DNA of 64,000 nt. Origin: Cardinalis cardinalis (lineage: Eukaryota; Chordata; Aves; Passeriformes; Cardinalidae). Positions 1 through 11,900 of this stretch are shown here, piece after piece. Under the pieces are notes generated by a model. That model did not search any database, was not told where the DNA came from, and was given only the letters and a program-made list of their open reading frames with translations. The stretch lies in assembly GCA_014549065.1 (NCBI GenBank), contig JACDOX010000119.1, forward strand, positions 1,052,467-1,116,466, read 5' to 3'. Within the stretch, counting starts at the first letter, position 1. Every line of letters begins with the position of its first letter. The translations under genes were made by a program, and so were the position numbers.

Positions 1-1812
1 AAACTCAAGGATGTCTCTCAACTTGAGATGCTTGATTCACACTTTGTGCAGCTGTGTAGCTCAGTGTAGCTCAGCTCCTGGGATGGGTTCAGCAGGCAGA
101 CACTAAAAGGGCTGGAGGAATTCTCCTGATGGGCTTGTTAATCAAAGGGGGGAGATGAATTTGGGGTACATTTATGGAGATTTTAGGGAAGACTGAACAA
201 CAATTCACAGTTGTACAAGGTGCAGAGATGGGTTCAGCTTGAAACAAGGGGTTTGGACAGAATATAAGGAGAAAAATTTTCCCCATGAGGGCAAAGAGCA
301 GGTGCCCAGAGCAGTTCTGCGGTCTCCAGCACTGGAATATTTCAAGATGAAAATTATTAAAGCTCTGCACAACCTGATCTGACCATATGGCTGCCCTTGG
401 CCTCAGTGGGAGATTGAACTAGAGATATCCAGTCTGAATTATCCTATAAATCACTTTTTGCTAATGGAAAATAGAAGTAAATTTATGCAGTCAGCCTTGA
501 TTAAAAGAAGGAGATCAATTATGGAAGGAATTAATTGATGGATGTCAAATGAGAGATAAAGCTTTATTGTTTAAATTGCTTTTTCTGGCAATATTTGGAC
601 AGTTCACAACTGCAACAAGCAATTACAATGATGTTGAAACAGAATAAACTTTATGGGAAATATTTGCTTGAAAGGCTGGGTAAAATCTCCCTTGGTCTGT
701 GGTGCCTGCAAATGTTCTGTGTCATTTATGACCTTTCCCTCAGTGCTTCTGCTCTCACCTCCTGCTCTCCTNTGTGTGCCTGTGACACTTGAGGAATGGA
801 ACTGAATGCTGGTTTGAGCTCAGTTCAGTCTCTGGGGAGTGCAACTCAGGGAATGTTGCAGAAGGGCAGCAGTACAACAGCAGGTGGCACAACAGTTTGA
901 TAGACTTCCACCTCTCAGGACCATCCTCCCCAAAGATTCTTATTTTTTTCTTCTTAATTGCTAGCAAGACTTATTTAAAATTGTATTTCTATAGCAGGGC
1001 TGAGGGGAGGAGTGCTGGATGAATAATGGGTGCTTTAGACCAGGATTCAGTTTGTAGATAAAACTTTTTCAAGCTGGGAAATGCTTCAAAACTTAAATGT
1101 GTTCTCTTTGAAAACTGGCCTTCCTCTGCTTAACTGGTCAAGCTGTAGGAGAGCAGTGCTGGTAACTCAGTATGACAATGTTACAACTTAAATTAAGTTT
1201 AATTATTAATCAATAAAGAGCTTTTACTGCTGGTTAGAAAATCTACAGGATCTTTTGCCATTAGAAGTCACTAATGACTCTTAACTCTTCAAAAGAGAAA
1301 AAAATTCTCTGTGCAAAAGTGTATTCAATATTCAAAATAAAATAAGGAAGACTAAAGACAGCAGTGTATTATTTCCCATGAAAGTAATCCCTTGCTCAAA
1401 TGTACCCTGGCATGTGGCTTGAAGGCTGCCCAATGTATTCATTCTTGGGAGCATGGACCTTGGAATTTAGATACAAACTCTGATTTGGGTTGCTGATATA
1501 CAATATGTTTTTGGTCAAACTCTGTAATAAAAATTGACACNAGCAAAGGGAGAGGAAATGCCGAAACCAGTTTATTTGGTGCACATATTTAATGCAGTCG
1601 ATCAAAGCATGTTTAACCTTTATAAGCACTTTAAACAGAGTTTTTTGTTGCCCCTCAATCTGAATTTTTCTAAAAAGAGTGTTTGGGAGAAATGTCTCCA
1701 TATCAGTGTTTAACAACAGTTGTTATGGTCAACAGGAGGGAGCAGCATATTTTACTGTCTTTGTTTAATGGTGACCTCATTCAGGCCTGACATTTTTAAG
1801 TGCCCCTACATT
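1..1812. other. Non-coding unique sequence, nothing recognised
   Basis: Both strands hold only short frames of at most about 106 codons, and none has a recognisable domain. No splice-bounded exon, transposon or RNA gene is visible. The sequence is AT-rich with few CpG dinucleotides, as expected of vertebrate intergenic or intronic DNA. Confidence 0.6.
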
Positions 1813-1835
1813 AAAAAAAAAAAAAAAAAAAAAAA
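1813..1835. repeat. Poly(A) run, 23 bp
   Basis: There are 23 consecutive A residues. I looked upstream for a retroposed gene or SINE body that could explain the run as a poly(A) tail and recognised none, so it is listed as a mononucleotide repeat. Confidence 0.95.
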
Positions 1836-2244
1836 GGAAGTTAAATACCAGGAGCAAAGAAGGCACTAATATTAGCAAGATATCAGGCTGCCTCTCTAAA
1901 CACCTTTAAGAAGAGGCCTGGGTTAATCAGTTGTGCCTCACATCATGTGCATCATTAAATGATTTCATGGAATCAGCCTTGGAGTGGAAGGGTGAGAGAG
2001 GTCAGTTTAATTTTGCTGAATTATCCTCTTACAAAAGATACAAAAAAGGAGAGGTGGAGTGGATTGAGAGCTGCTGTAAATCTGTGCTTGCTTTGAAGTG
2101 GCTGGAGTTGCAGCACTGCAGTTATAACTCTCAAGCTAATTTTTGCTCAAAAATCCATTTCAGTAGAGTGACTGCTCTGTTTCCATGTGAAAACAAGATC
2201 ATTTCAGTGCCCTGCAGGTGTTTTCAGAGAAACCATGTAAACTA

Positions 2245-2330
2245 CCTCTCTCCTCTCCCCTCTCCTCTTTCCCCTTTCCCCTTCCTCTCCCCTTTCCTTT
2301 CCCCTTCCCACTTCCTCTCCCCTTTCCTTC
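2245..2330. repeat. Pyrimidine-only tract (CT-rich, 86 bp)
   Basis: The + strand is made of C and T with a single A near 2310, in irregular CCTTTCC and CTCTCC blocks. The complementary strand is a G/A tract. It is a polypurine/polypyrimidine low-complexity region. Frames running through it encode only Pro/Leu/Ser/Phe-rich or Gly/Glu/Arg/Lys-rich strings and are artefacts. Confidence 0.95.
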
Positions 2331-2988
2331 TAGATTTTATTTTTTCCCTCTTTTCTGCCTGTGGATGCTTTCTGAGATGTGCACATGGAAGTTCTGCCTC
2401 CTTAGATTGATGGATTTGTGTTTCACTTGTAAATAATGCCATCCTTTTCTGAGGGTAACTCAGTAGTACAAAGATGCCAAGTTTCTCTAAATAAAAGGAA
2501 ATAGACTCAAACACTATAAAATCAGTGCTAGATCTGGTAAGTGCAGGTGGGAAGTGTGCAGGTACATGTCTCAGTTGTATAAAAACAATAATGTTACCAG
2601 GAGTGCTAAGAATTAACACTGATGNTAAAAAGGAGGGCTTTTATGTGGCATGTGCTGTGTGTTCACTGTACTTCAGATTGTGACCTTATTCTGTTTTACA
2701 GACCCCACTGGCATCTCATTTTTAAATTTTCAGAGAAATATTGCATTCTTGGGTTTATTTTTTATTCTTTCTTCAGAGTGTGATGGGCACCTTTCTTTCA
2801 GTGCCCTCTTTTCTTTTATTCCCAACATTGTAATTTTGTATTTTACACACACACACACAGAGTAGCTGCTAATTTCAATACTTCACCTCAGATGTTTNTC
2901 ATCTTGTAGCAGTAATTTGTTTTGTAGGGGTGGAACTGAGCTGGAGGAAGACCTGACACACTGACACTGTTTGGTTTGATCCCTGCAG
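2331..2988. other. Unique sequence with a short (AC)7 run
   Basis: A short AC dinucleotide run sits at 2845-2859. Otherwise this is AT-rich unique sequence with no recognised element. The last bases form a pyrimidine-poor but usable splice acceptor (CCCTGCAG ending at 2988), discussed with the next entry. Confidence 0.5.
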
Positions 2989-3080
2989 GGCTGTGTGATG
3001 GAAGGACACTCAGCCTGCTCGGACTGGAGGAGTGCCAGCAGCAGAACATCCTTTCCTTACATCTCTTGGCAGAGGAAACG
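2989..3080 (+). other. Weak candidate exon, unknown product
   Basis: A 92-bp open segment is bounded by a CCTGCAG acceptor ending at 2988 and a GTCAGT donor starting at 3081. After two leading bases it reads 30 codons without a stop, rich in Leu, Glu and Gln and including the residues LSLLGLEECQQQN. It has more GC and CpG than its surroundings. I do not recognise the peptide. The frame stays open about 26 codons past the donor, so openness is not confined to the segment. No neighbouring exon was found. It could easily be chance; I list it because it is the only segment in the window with both splice signals and a coding-like composition. Confidence 0.15.
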
Positions 3081-4171
3081 GTCAGTCAGACAACAGCTCT
3101 GCTTCAAACACTTGATTTATTTTTGTTTGAGATGGGATTTGTTTTGCATAATCACTGATGGTTTGACATCTGCCAAAGACATCAAATTTTATCAGCTGTT
3201 AGCTTTAAGGTCGGTCCTTCTGCACTGCCCACATGAACTTGGATACAGCTTGGCTGNATTTTTGACTCCTGGCCCCTTGCTTTGTCTGGTGTTTACAGAC
3301 ACAGGTTAAGATCTTTGGTCTTTAAAGCCTTCCCAAGTGAAATGAGCTAACTGCATCCCTGTGAAACCTTAAAAATTCACTTGGCAGAGCATCTTCTGTC
3401 CAGGTTATTCAGAGGAGAGGCTGTTCAGGATGTGTTGCCAGCCAGGCTGGGATTTNTTTGGGATGCTAAGCATGCCTTGCAGGGCTTGCCTTTGAGTCAC
3501 AGGTGTTTGGTACGTGGCAGGGCAGAGCCAGAGGGATTTGTGAGCTTGATGCTGCTGGGAATTATTGGCATAATCCCTGCTTTTTAAGTAGGAGGGAANC
3601 TACAGCCTGCTTGAGGTAGGGGATGTAGAGGATGACTCTGNAAGAGCATAGGGTGCCAAGGGGGGGATAAAAGGGAACTTGTGAGTGTGGCTGAGTGCTT
3701 CTCTTGCCAGTGATACCTGGGAGTCCTTCACTTCTGAACAGCATCAAGCCCTCGCTGAAACAGAAAGTGCCATCTCCAGATGGATTCTCAATATATAATT
3801 TTCTGCTTCTCACTTAATTAAATGTTGTTAATAAATCAGTTACCCCCTTGGATCCTAATGGGATTTCAGTCACATGAGCTGAACAGNTTTTTTCCTTGCA
3901 GCAGTCACTTTCATTTTGGTCTCTGCATTTTTACAGTGATGGGACTCCAAGTTGCTCAGTGCTTTTNATGGCTTTGTTTACAGTTTTACCCAGTGAAGAC
4001 CCCCAAAACAGTCAGATGATGCTAGATTTGGAAAGATAAACTAGACCATTGAGCTTTTAGTGATATGAAAACTTGCACAGAATAGGAACAGTAGATGTCT
4101 GCAAAAAAATCCACCCTTTTTCCCCATTTTGTCCTCATGGGAGGAGATCTTTCTTTCAATTCAATTTTCTA
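3081..4171. other. Non-coding unique sequence
   Basis: Only short frames below about 85 codons are present. No repeat family, RNA gene or regulatory cluster is recognised. Confidence 0.55.
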
Positions 4172-4244
4172 AATTCATAGAATGTCCTGAGTTGGAAGAG
4201 ACCCACAAGNATCATCAAAGTCCAACTCCTGGCCTTGCACTGAG
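4172..4244 (-). mobile_element. CR1 LINE 3'-end fragment
   Basis: Read on the + strand, this segment starts with TTCATAGAATG, continues with GAGTTGGAAGAGACC and then ATCATCAAAGTCCAACTCCTGG. This is the characteristic reverse complement of the 3' end of the avian CR1 non-LTR retrotransposon, whose last bases are ATTCTATGA-type units preceded by the conserved GTTGGAA...GACC...ATCATC...TCCAAC block. The element therefore lies on the minus strand and is a typical 5'-truncated copy of only about 70 bp. One N falls at 4210. Family assignment comes from recall of the CR1 consensus; the subfamily cannot be determined. Confidence 0.85.
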
Positions 4245-5770
4245 ATTTTTNNAAAAATTTAAACTGCATTTTAGAATGAACAAATTTATTCACAAAAATG
4301 TCTCCAACCTNCTCACTGGGGAATTTTGGAAAGCTGAGTTTGTTGTGAGGTTTTTTGCACACTGGTTTAAACTTTTTTACTCTAAATTTTGTGTGCAGTC
4401 TGNCACTGCTGATGTAAACTAAAATTATGGCCCCATTCAGTTAAAGGCTGGAGGTTTGTTTTAGGTTTGACTTTAATCACAAAGTCTATTCAGGGCTGTG
4501 GGAAGAATGGTTCTCTTTCATGTTTTCATAGGGATACTCCTTTGTGTGTACTGAAATAAATTCTTCATTAAGTCAGAATTAGCCTAAAATTTGGACTAGT
4601 GTTTAGGCATTCACAGCAGGTATAAAATTAGCACAATAAATATATTCCCAAGTGAAGAATAGTGCAACTTCTTGTTGATCAAAANAACTTTTCTGATTTT
4701 TTCCATCTGTGTCTAAGTGACTGCCATAAATGTTATTCACTGAGAGTAATACATAGTTCTACTTCTATGCTTTCCTGTCTTTAGTAGATGAAATCAAAGA
4801 TTTGCTAAATTTTAGCGGTGTTTTTCTTAAAGATTTGAAAATCACAATGCCAGTGGTGAGCCTCAGATTTGTCACTGTCATTGTCACTGTTCTGATTTCC
4901 AAGCCTTGAGGGCTGAAAACATTTTCATGCTGAAGCAGAGATTCTTACATGAGTAGAAAGAAAAATACAGAATTTTGTGGGGCTTTCACTGAACACCTGA
5001 GTTGGAAATGTTCTGTTCAGTGTCCATCATCTGTGCCAGCCTGTTTAGCCTGAGGGTGGAACACACTCTAGCAAGAAGGGCACAGGGCTTGCAGTCAGTG
5101 CCTCGTGGCCTGCTGGCTGCCCTGCTCTGCTCCCTGGCCTTGGGCTCTCTCTCCCACTTCTGTCACTAAAAAAAAAAAATCCCAGTGACTTGGGCTTTTG
5201 AGATCAACCCCCTGACATGGAGCTCTTTCTCCTTCTTGTGCAGAATTTAGCTGGGAGAGATGAGTGTCTTGAGCCACTTAAAAAATTGAAAAGTATTTTT
5301 GTTTGCTCATTGATTGTCTGGGTTTTTTTGTTCCAACAACAAAGGGTAAACAGGAATTTTTAAATTCCGATCAAAAGGGGATTGATTTTCCTTCTGAGAG
5401 TGGATTACAAGAGATCTTCTCTGAATGCACAAAGAATCATCCCTGCTTGTAGGATGGGCAAAACTGAAGCACAGGCCACTACTCTGAAGTTAAGAGGTTT
5501 CATGCAAGCTCTTGTGAAATGTCCCAGGGCAAACAGTCCATGGTGGTGTGATGGTACATAAATCTGTATTTGGGTATGGAAACCATCAGTGATGGCAGGA
5601 ATGATACAGTAAAGGAATTATTTTCTATATTAATCAGTCCTAATTCAGTCTAAGTAATGGTAAGAGAAAAGTTTAATCAGTGTAAAATTATTCAGTAACA
5701 CTTTTTAACTTGTAGCATTTATATTTCTTTCTATACCTTGAAGGGTTCCTTTAATATCCTTCTAAAAATT
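4245..5770. other. Non-coding unique sequence
   Basis: No element is recognised. Frames are all below 100 codons. A short A-run lies near 5168. The sequence is ordinary AT-rich vertebrate non-coding DNA. Confidence 0.55.
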
Positions 5771-5880
5771 CTTTGGGTTTTTTGGGGTTATTTGGGTTTG
5801 NTTTTTGTTTGTTTGTTTTGGGGTTTTTGTTTGTTTGTTTTGTTTGTTTNTGTGGGTTTTGAGGTTTTTTGGAGGGGGTG
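5771..5880. repeat. T/G-rich low-complexity tract
   Basis: The + strand is almost entirely T and G, with GTTT repeats between runs of three to five G. It belongs to a set of similar T/G tracts on the + strand of this window (near 7946, 13906, 16720, 21304, 24768, 25267, 30437 and 53129). The G runs are spaced loosely enough that quadruplex formation is only possible, not likely. Confidence 0.9.
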
Positions 5881-5940
5881 TTGAGATAATATAATAAAAT
5901 ATCTTAATTCTTGAGATAATATAATAAAATTTCTTAATTC
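5881..5940. repeat. Two-copy 30-bp tandem duplication
   Basis: Two adjacent 30-bp units, each starting TTGAGATAATATAATAAAAT and ending TTAATTC, differ at a single position (A versus T at unit position 21). The near-identity indicates a recent duplication or ongoing length variation. Confidence 0.97.
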
Positions 5941-8559
5941 TTGTGTTAATTAAATCACTGGCCAGTGGTTCTGCATGACATTGAAGCCAAACCCTTATGT
6001 CATGACTTTCAAATGTCAGTGCCCACTGCTGTGGCTTGTAGAGACAAGCAATCTCTTGATACACAAAAATCCTTCTGGGATGCAGGGAACTTTGCTGTTG
6101 TAAGTTGAAAAGAGTTTAGATTTGCATGGAAATATATTTATAAGATATCCTATTCCAAAAGTGTTCAGAGACTAAAACTGCAAAAGNAATANACTGGACC
6201 AAGTCCTTCATTGGCCNATCTAGTGANAAGAATGAACGTGCTCTTTGAGCTNCACATAATATGCAGAAATATTTCATTTATGGAAAGGGAATGGGTTCAA
6301 GTGACCTTTTATGTGGGTGGCATCAAAGCACACAATGTTGCATTTTTTAATTTCATCTGTAAATTAATCAAGGAGCTGAAAACATTGCAAAAGAAGCTTT
6401 AAGAATGTTGGTGATAATGAATAACTAGAATAAAAAATGTAAATATAAGATGCCCACGAGTTTTGATTGCACAGCATGTACTTGGGTTGTCTGTGCAGTT
6501 TGCCAGGGATGCGCATTCCCTGTGGTGTCCCAACAGTGTCATGGTGCCACCTACGCTTAACAAAGTTCTTGCATTGTTTAATGCAAGAGGAGGGGCACTG
6601 CCCAAGCCTGCAGGGGTGCTTTAATTCCTGAGCCAAGCAGCTGCTTGGTTTTGGCTGTGGAGTTTCTTTTGGCTGTGGAGTGTGGGGTGTTTCAGCCATG
6701 GTTAACAAGGTTTGCATTTTCCATCATTCCCTATTTCCCCGTATTCTCATCGTTTTGCTCTGCCCTCCTCCATGCATCCTGCTTGGAAGTATTTTTGTGG
6801 TTTGTCCCAGTCCTTCCCTTTCCCCACACATTACTGCAGGCTGCCAACAAGCAGCACNCTGCCAAATGAGCTAGCTGCAAGGGAAAGCATATGGAAAACC
6901 TCGTGGAAACAGGGGAATCATCTGAAGACCACAGCTTTAACAACAGTATCAACAACATCCACTGCTAGGAAGGAGCTGTTTTCACTGGGGAGTGAGCAGC
7001 TTTGGCTCTAGTGCTAGGAATAAATGAAATTCTCTGGGCAGTGACCAGGGTCTGAGCTTGCAGGTGTCCTGTTTTGCTGCTTTGTTTAACTGAACTCAGC
7101 AAAATGTCTGCCTGTGGTTCACAAATCTGCAAGCTTAATGCGCTACACNCTGAAGGAATCGGAAGAATTTCTAGATCCTTCTAAAATTGCAGCTCTCTCT
7201 AATTAACAATGTGTTTCAGAAAATTGTCCTTGGAATAGTCAACTTGAGATAGAAACCAGATCATGGTAAAAGCAGGAGTTAGAAAACCTGAAAGACTTGT
7301 CTGAANTACTTATTGCCATATTTACTCTTTTTTTTTTTTTAGGTGGGAAATAAATACCTGGCTCATGGCAATCCCAGTTTTAGAAAGTCATGCGTTCTGG
7401 AGGGTGTTTAAATCAAAATTAATCTCTTTGTCCTCAAACTTGGNGAGTTTCAGATTTATTTCCCCTTTCTCTTCTTCAACTGACATGGCCATTTAGAGAC
7501 ACACAGAAAGTGATGAAAATGGGAGTAATTACAGCTGAGTGTCAGCTGGGTTTCATTGATTTTTTTTTTTCATCCTTGTCAGCCTGTTTTCCTTTTGTTT
7601 CACTTTTTGATGGGAACAAAGGTACCCCTGATGTGACTTTTGCATGATAGCTTCAAACATGTCTTTTCCATGACTGCATCAATGTGAAGCCTTGCGTANA
7701 GTTTTCTGTGCCTCTATTTTTTAATTAAAAGTTGATAAACCAGAAATAGAATTTCCAAGGTTATCTCCAGCTATTAAGCTTGTTTAAAAGGTAGGAAAAT
7801 CTCTGGGAAACACTATTACAGGTACTCTGTCTGCAAGGTCAATTTACTGGAAAAGTTGAATGGTCATTGTTTTGCAAAGACTGTATTAATATTTTTTTTC
7901 TTCTTNCGTTGATAAGGAGATGGTAGAAATAGCCAAAATTTACAATGTTTTTTGGTTTTTTTGTTTGTTTGTTTTTAATAATGGAGAGTGATGTAGCAGT
8001 GTTGAAGTCTATAATTCATCAATTGTGGGTAATCAATGAGCATCTTGCAGCTAAGTTTATCTAGATTTGCTGCACAAACTCCTAATTTTTTTCATAGAAA
8101 AAAAGAAACATTTTAGTGCCTTAATTTTTTTTTTTTTGAGATCTACCTTGAGCTAGCAATTTGGGACTCCTCAGCATCTTTCTTGTAGTTTGTGTAACAC
8201 CTCTATTTTACTTTGAAACTTCAATTTATAAAGGACTTACCTGAATTGACCAACTTAAAAGTTACTAAGGAATCAATGCTTTANCAAAGGATGTATTTGA
8301 AATGAACTCCAAATAAATTTAGAGCTTAATGCTTCTTTAGCCATGATTTTACATGGGAGGTAATGCACTGAACAGAACTTGGAATCTTGAGACTGCTCCT
8401 AAACTTTGTACCTGCAGAAACTCAGTTGNCTGGGGGTGTGGGGAGTGGAAAAATGGTGTCAAAAGGGAACAGAAGAAAATTTCTAATGTGCCAGTGATGA
8501 TGGGAACATATAGCAGCTCAAAAAAGAGACAGCTTTAGTTGTAATTTCAGTGCAAAGCT
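5941..8559. other. Non-coding unique sequence with low-complexity patches
   Basis: The block holds a small direct repeat of TTTGGCTGTGGAGT (about 6652-6682), an N cluster at 6187-6252, T-runs near 7328 and 7560, and a GTTT tract at 7946-7976. The longest frame (minus strand, 6364-6717) is 117 codons and its Pro/Gln/Lys repeat is only the translation of the small direct repeat. No gene is recognised. Confidence 0.55.
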
Positions 8560-8960
8560 GGGACTTTGAAGACAGTTGGAAAAAAATGGGTAAATCCCAG
8601 TTTTCCAGGAGAAAATGGAGAAGTTGGATTTGTCTGGCAGTGAGAGTTCCTTGGAGCTCAGTGCTCTGGCCCTGTCTGTTCCCAGCCAACATCAATGACC
8701 TAGATGTGGGAAACAAACTAATTGAAGTTGCTGATGCCACAAAATCAGAAATTGAGGTCGCTTCTGAACAGCAGGCAAAATTCAGAACTGATTTGGATCT
8801 GTTGTTTAAGGGGCCTCAAAGAAAGCAAAAGAAGGAATTGCATGTCTACAAGTGGAATGCAATACACATTTGGCTCCAAAATAAATTCATGACTACGAAT
8901 TAATGGGATTGAACTCGAGTGGGAGAAAATTGAAAATGACTTTGAGGTAATAGCTCATGC
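8560..8960 (+). mobile_element. Decayed LINE reverse-transcriptase fragment (CR1/L3-like)
   Basis: The frame starting at 8550 reads 117 codons. Residues 33-44 (VPWSSVLWPCLF) align by eye with the VPQGSVLGP.LF block of CR1/L3-clade reverse transcriptases. Residues 48-52 (INDLD, codons at 8691-8705) match the conserved INDLD motif. Residues 60-65 (VADATK) correspond to the FADDTK catalytic box, and the second catalytic aspartate is replaced by alanine. A later RTDLD (79-83) fits the family's RDLD-type segment. The copy lacks its flanking domains and is therefore dead. It appears older than the CR1 tail at 4172 because substitutions are dense. The exact family (CR1, L3 or L2) cannot be fixed without alignment, and both ends are approximate. 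Confidence 0.6.
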
Positions 8961-11900
8961 AAGGGGCTGTCAGGCCACGTGGCAGGGTGCTGGTGCACCT
9001 TNGAATGTGAAAGATCCCTTAGAATTTTTAGCATTTATATAAGAGCTACAAGAGAATGAGCAAAGCTTCAGCACTGTAATGGTGAGTGCAGTGCCGTGGA
9101 TAACATTTTCTTCTTTGTCTGGAAGAAAAGAAAGACTCTGTGTTGTTGTTAGACAGTGGGGTGTTGAAAAACCTAAAGAATAAACACTCCAGATATTACT
9201 GAGGGGAGAAAAAAATCTCATCAGGGGGATCCTGAGGTTGGTTGGTTTGGGGGATTTCTGTTTTCTTTCAGTAATGTGCCATATCTTATAAAATTCACAG
9301 AACTTCCTGGGGTGGCCATCACTGTACTTTGCTCTCTGGGTGCCTCATCAGCACAATCACCTTTGCCACTGAATTAATTGTCATGTTACAAGTATTTTGC
9401 CCCTACTGCTTCAATCAGAAATGTGTGTCAGAATATTGTTGTTCTAAGAAGTGGAAATTGTCTTCAAGTGCTGGTGTAATCCTGATGGTTTGTTCTAGGG
9501 TGAGAAATGCCCCAACATAATCTGTTAATTAAATTTTTATTTTCTTTTTACTTTCTGTTTGCNTGTCCAGTGATATTTACTTTAATACCTGTATGATCAC
9601 AGCAGATTCAAACTTCCCTTTTCACTTTCCTGCTCNTAGGGTAAGTGAGAAGTTAAACCTCCTTTCAATTCTATTTATTTGTGCATTTCTGGATCCTTTT
9701 GTGAACATGNGTGGCTGGAACTCCACGCAGTGCTGCAGGTGAGGTTCACCAGTGAATTGTGAATTGTGGATTTCTTTTCCTGTCTCTGAGATAACCATGA
9801 GACAGACAAATGAAATTTTGTCAACTGCCACAACTGCAACAGTCAGAGCACTGCTGGAAGAGCTGTGAAATGCTGCTTTGTGGCTCCTCAGCCTGAGTTT
9901 GTTCCATTTGATGAGCTCCTGCTGTTTTGCTGAAGCTNGTGTTAACATCATGACCTTTTGTTGTGATGGAAGAGAAAATAATTCTGTTCCAGTCCTTNTG
10001 ATCATCCTGCCTGCTCTGTACAGTGCTCTCCCCATCACACCTGCAGCTCCATCTTACAAAACACTTCTTCTTTTGGTGCCTAGGTCAAATGGTAGTGAAA
10101 ATACCAACAAATACTCTCTCTCCATCTCTCTGATGATCACCTCTTCTCACTGGTATTCCTAGTGACAACAGTGAATATTAGTCTGGTAATCCTGTTCAGG
10201 ATTTTTGCAGGGTTTCTGACCTTCCTGTTGTTCTGGGGCTGATTTAGGGTCAGGCTTGCCCAGGGTCACTGTCCCAAGGGCTCTGCAAGGACTAAGGCAC
10301 AGTTGCTGACATTNCTTTGCCACTCTGTTGGAGCGAAGGAGGACACAGTTAAAATTCAAATATCACGAGTCTCTAAGAAAGGAAGGAATTGATATCTATC
10401 ATATCCTCCAATATCTGCCAGCAATGCACTTTGCAAGCTGTCAGGTGCTTTATCAAAGATTATATGGTGGTGTGAAAGTTACTTGTACATTTTCAGCATT
10501 TTTTTTTTCCTTCAGAAGCAAATATTTTAATCAGAGCTTTTAGCAGCAGGAGCATCACAGGCTGTACAATATCTTCACACACCCAGATCCCTTTCATCTG
10601 AGCAGCACAGGTTCAGATTTTGTATGCAATGTTCAGCTCTCATCACAGTGAATAGAGTCAAGTGTTGGTGTTGCTGATGAACAGCTCAGGCATGTCTGTT
10701 TTGAAGTAAATCCTGCGAGATCAAAGACATCTAGAATGAGTAGTATGCTCTTAAACTATGCTAATTAATTAACCCTTTGGGATGTGGCAGGGCTGTCAGT
10801 AATTACCTGTGGAAAGCACAAATAATTGGAGCTGCTGCTCTGAAGTCTCAGAGTGGAACCTTGGTTCTAGTCCGTGGCTCAGGGTCTCCTCTTTAATATG
10901 CATCAGAATAATACTTCAGGTTGCAGAAGCCTTTGCAGAATATCCTTTCCAGTTCTTAATTGCTTGTTTTATTTTAACCTCAGCTATGGAAAGGGCTTCA
11001 TCCCTATTTCCTGAAACTATCTTATGCTCCATCACTGTTTCTATGATAGTTTTAGCCTTTAATTGAATTTCAGATGCCAGCGCCTCCGTGTGACCTGATC
11101 TCCAATAGTGTGTTGCANTCTTGAAAGTGCAACCCAGTCTCACAGAAATGAGGGAAAATTTTAATTTAAAAAAACATACAAGTGTCCTTTTTTTCAGCTG
11201 GGAGCATGAAACTCAGTTATGTAGAGGAGGTAATTAAATATTGAGCGTGNCAGAGAAAAGCTTGGAGTTGAATTTTTGTCTGGTCTTTGCCAAAGGTATT
11301 TCCCTACATGATGATTATTTGCTGTTTCCCCTCCCTTTCCAGGTATTTCTGTTTAGATGGGCAAATCCAGAGGCTGAGTGGCTTTCCATGCCCATAGTGA
11401 ATAGTGTAAATCATTTAATCCAAGTATGTGTGTACTACTTGATATGAGCAGTTCATCAGCCATCTCTGATACATTATTTGTAAACTTTTAACTATCCATT
11501 CACATTTNGTTAGTTTTTCCTTTGGATGCATATCATGTTTGTTCATAATAAGGGAATAATAAGAGGGAAGGGCTATCTTTGCAAGCCTGTCCCTGCTTCT
11601 CTCTGTTTATTTGCAGCATTGGACTTGGGAAACCTTCCCTTGGAGAAATGAGGGAGAGTTCCAGCAGGGAATGGGAAGTGCCACGTATCAAACCAGGAAC
11701 ATCCCACCCCTTTAAAAGTAAAAAAACTCCAATCCNCCCAGGAGGTGGAAAACAGAGTGTGCAAGTTGCCATTGAGGGACTAAAGGCTTGACAGATTTTC
11801 CTGTTGAATCAGTACATGGCACAGCCTTATGATGCTTTAACAGCCAAGCTGCTCTGGTCTGAAATGGACTCTGAATGCAATTATTTTGCACATTCCTTTC

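Noticed and set aside
1931..2619. 159-codon + frame and 125-codon minus frame
   Set aside because: Their length is due to the stop-free pyrimidine/purine tract at 2245-2330.
5771..5880. G-quadruplex in the T/G tract
   Set aside because: G runs are too widely and unevenly spaced, with one loop longer than 20 bases, to support a confident call.
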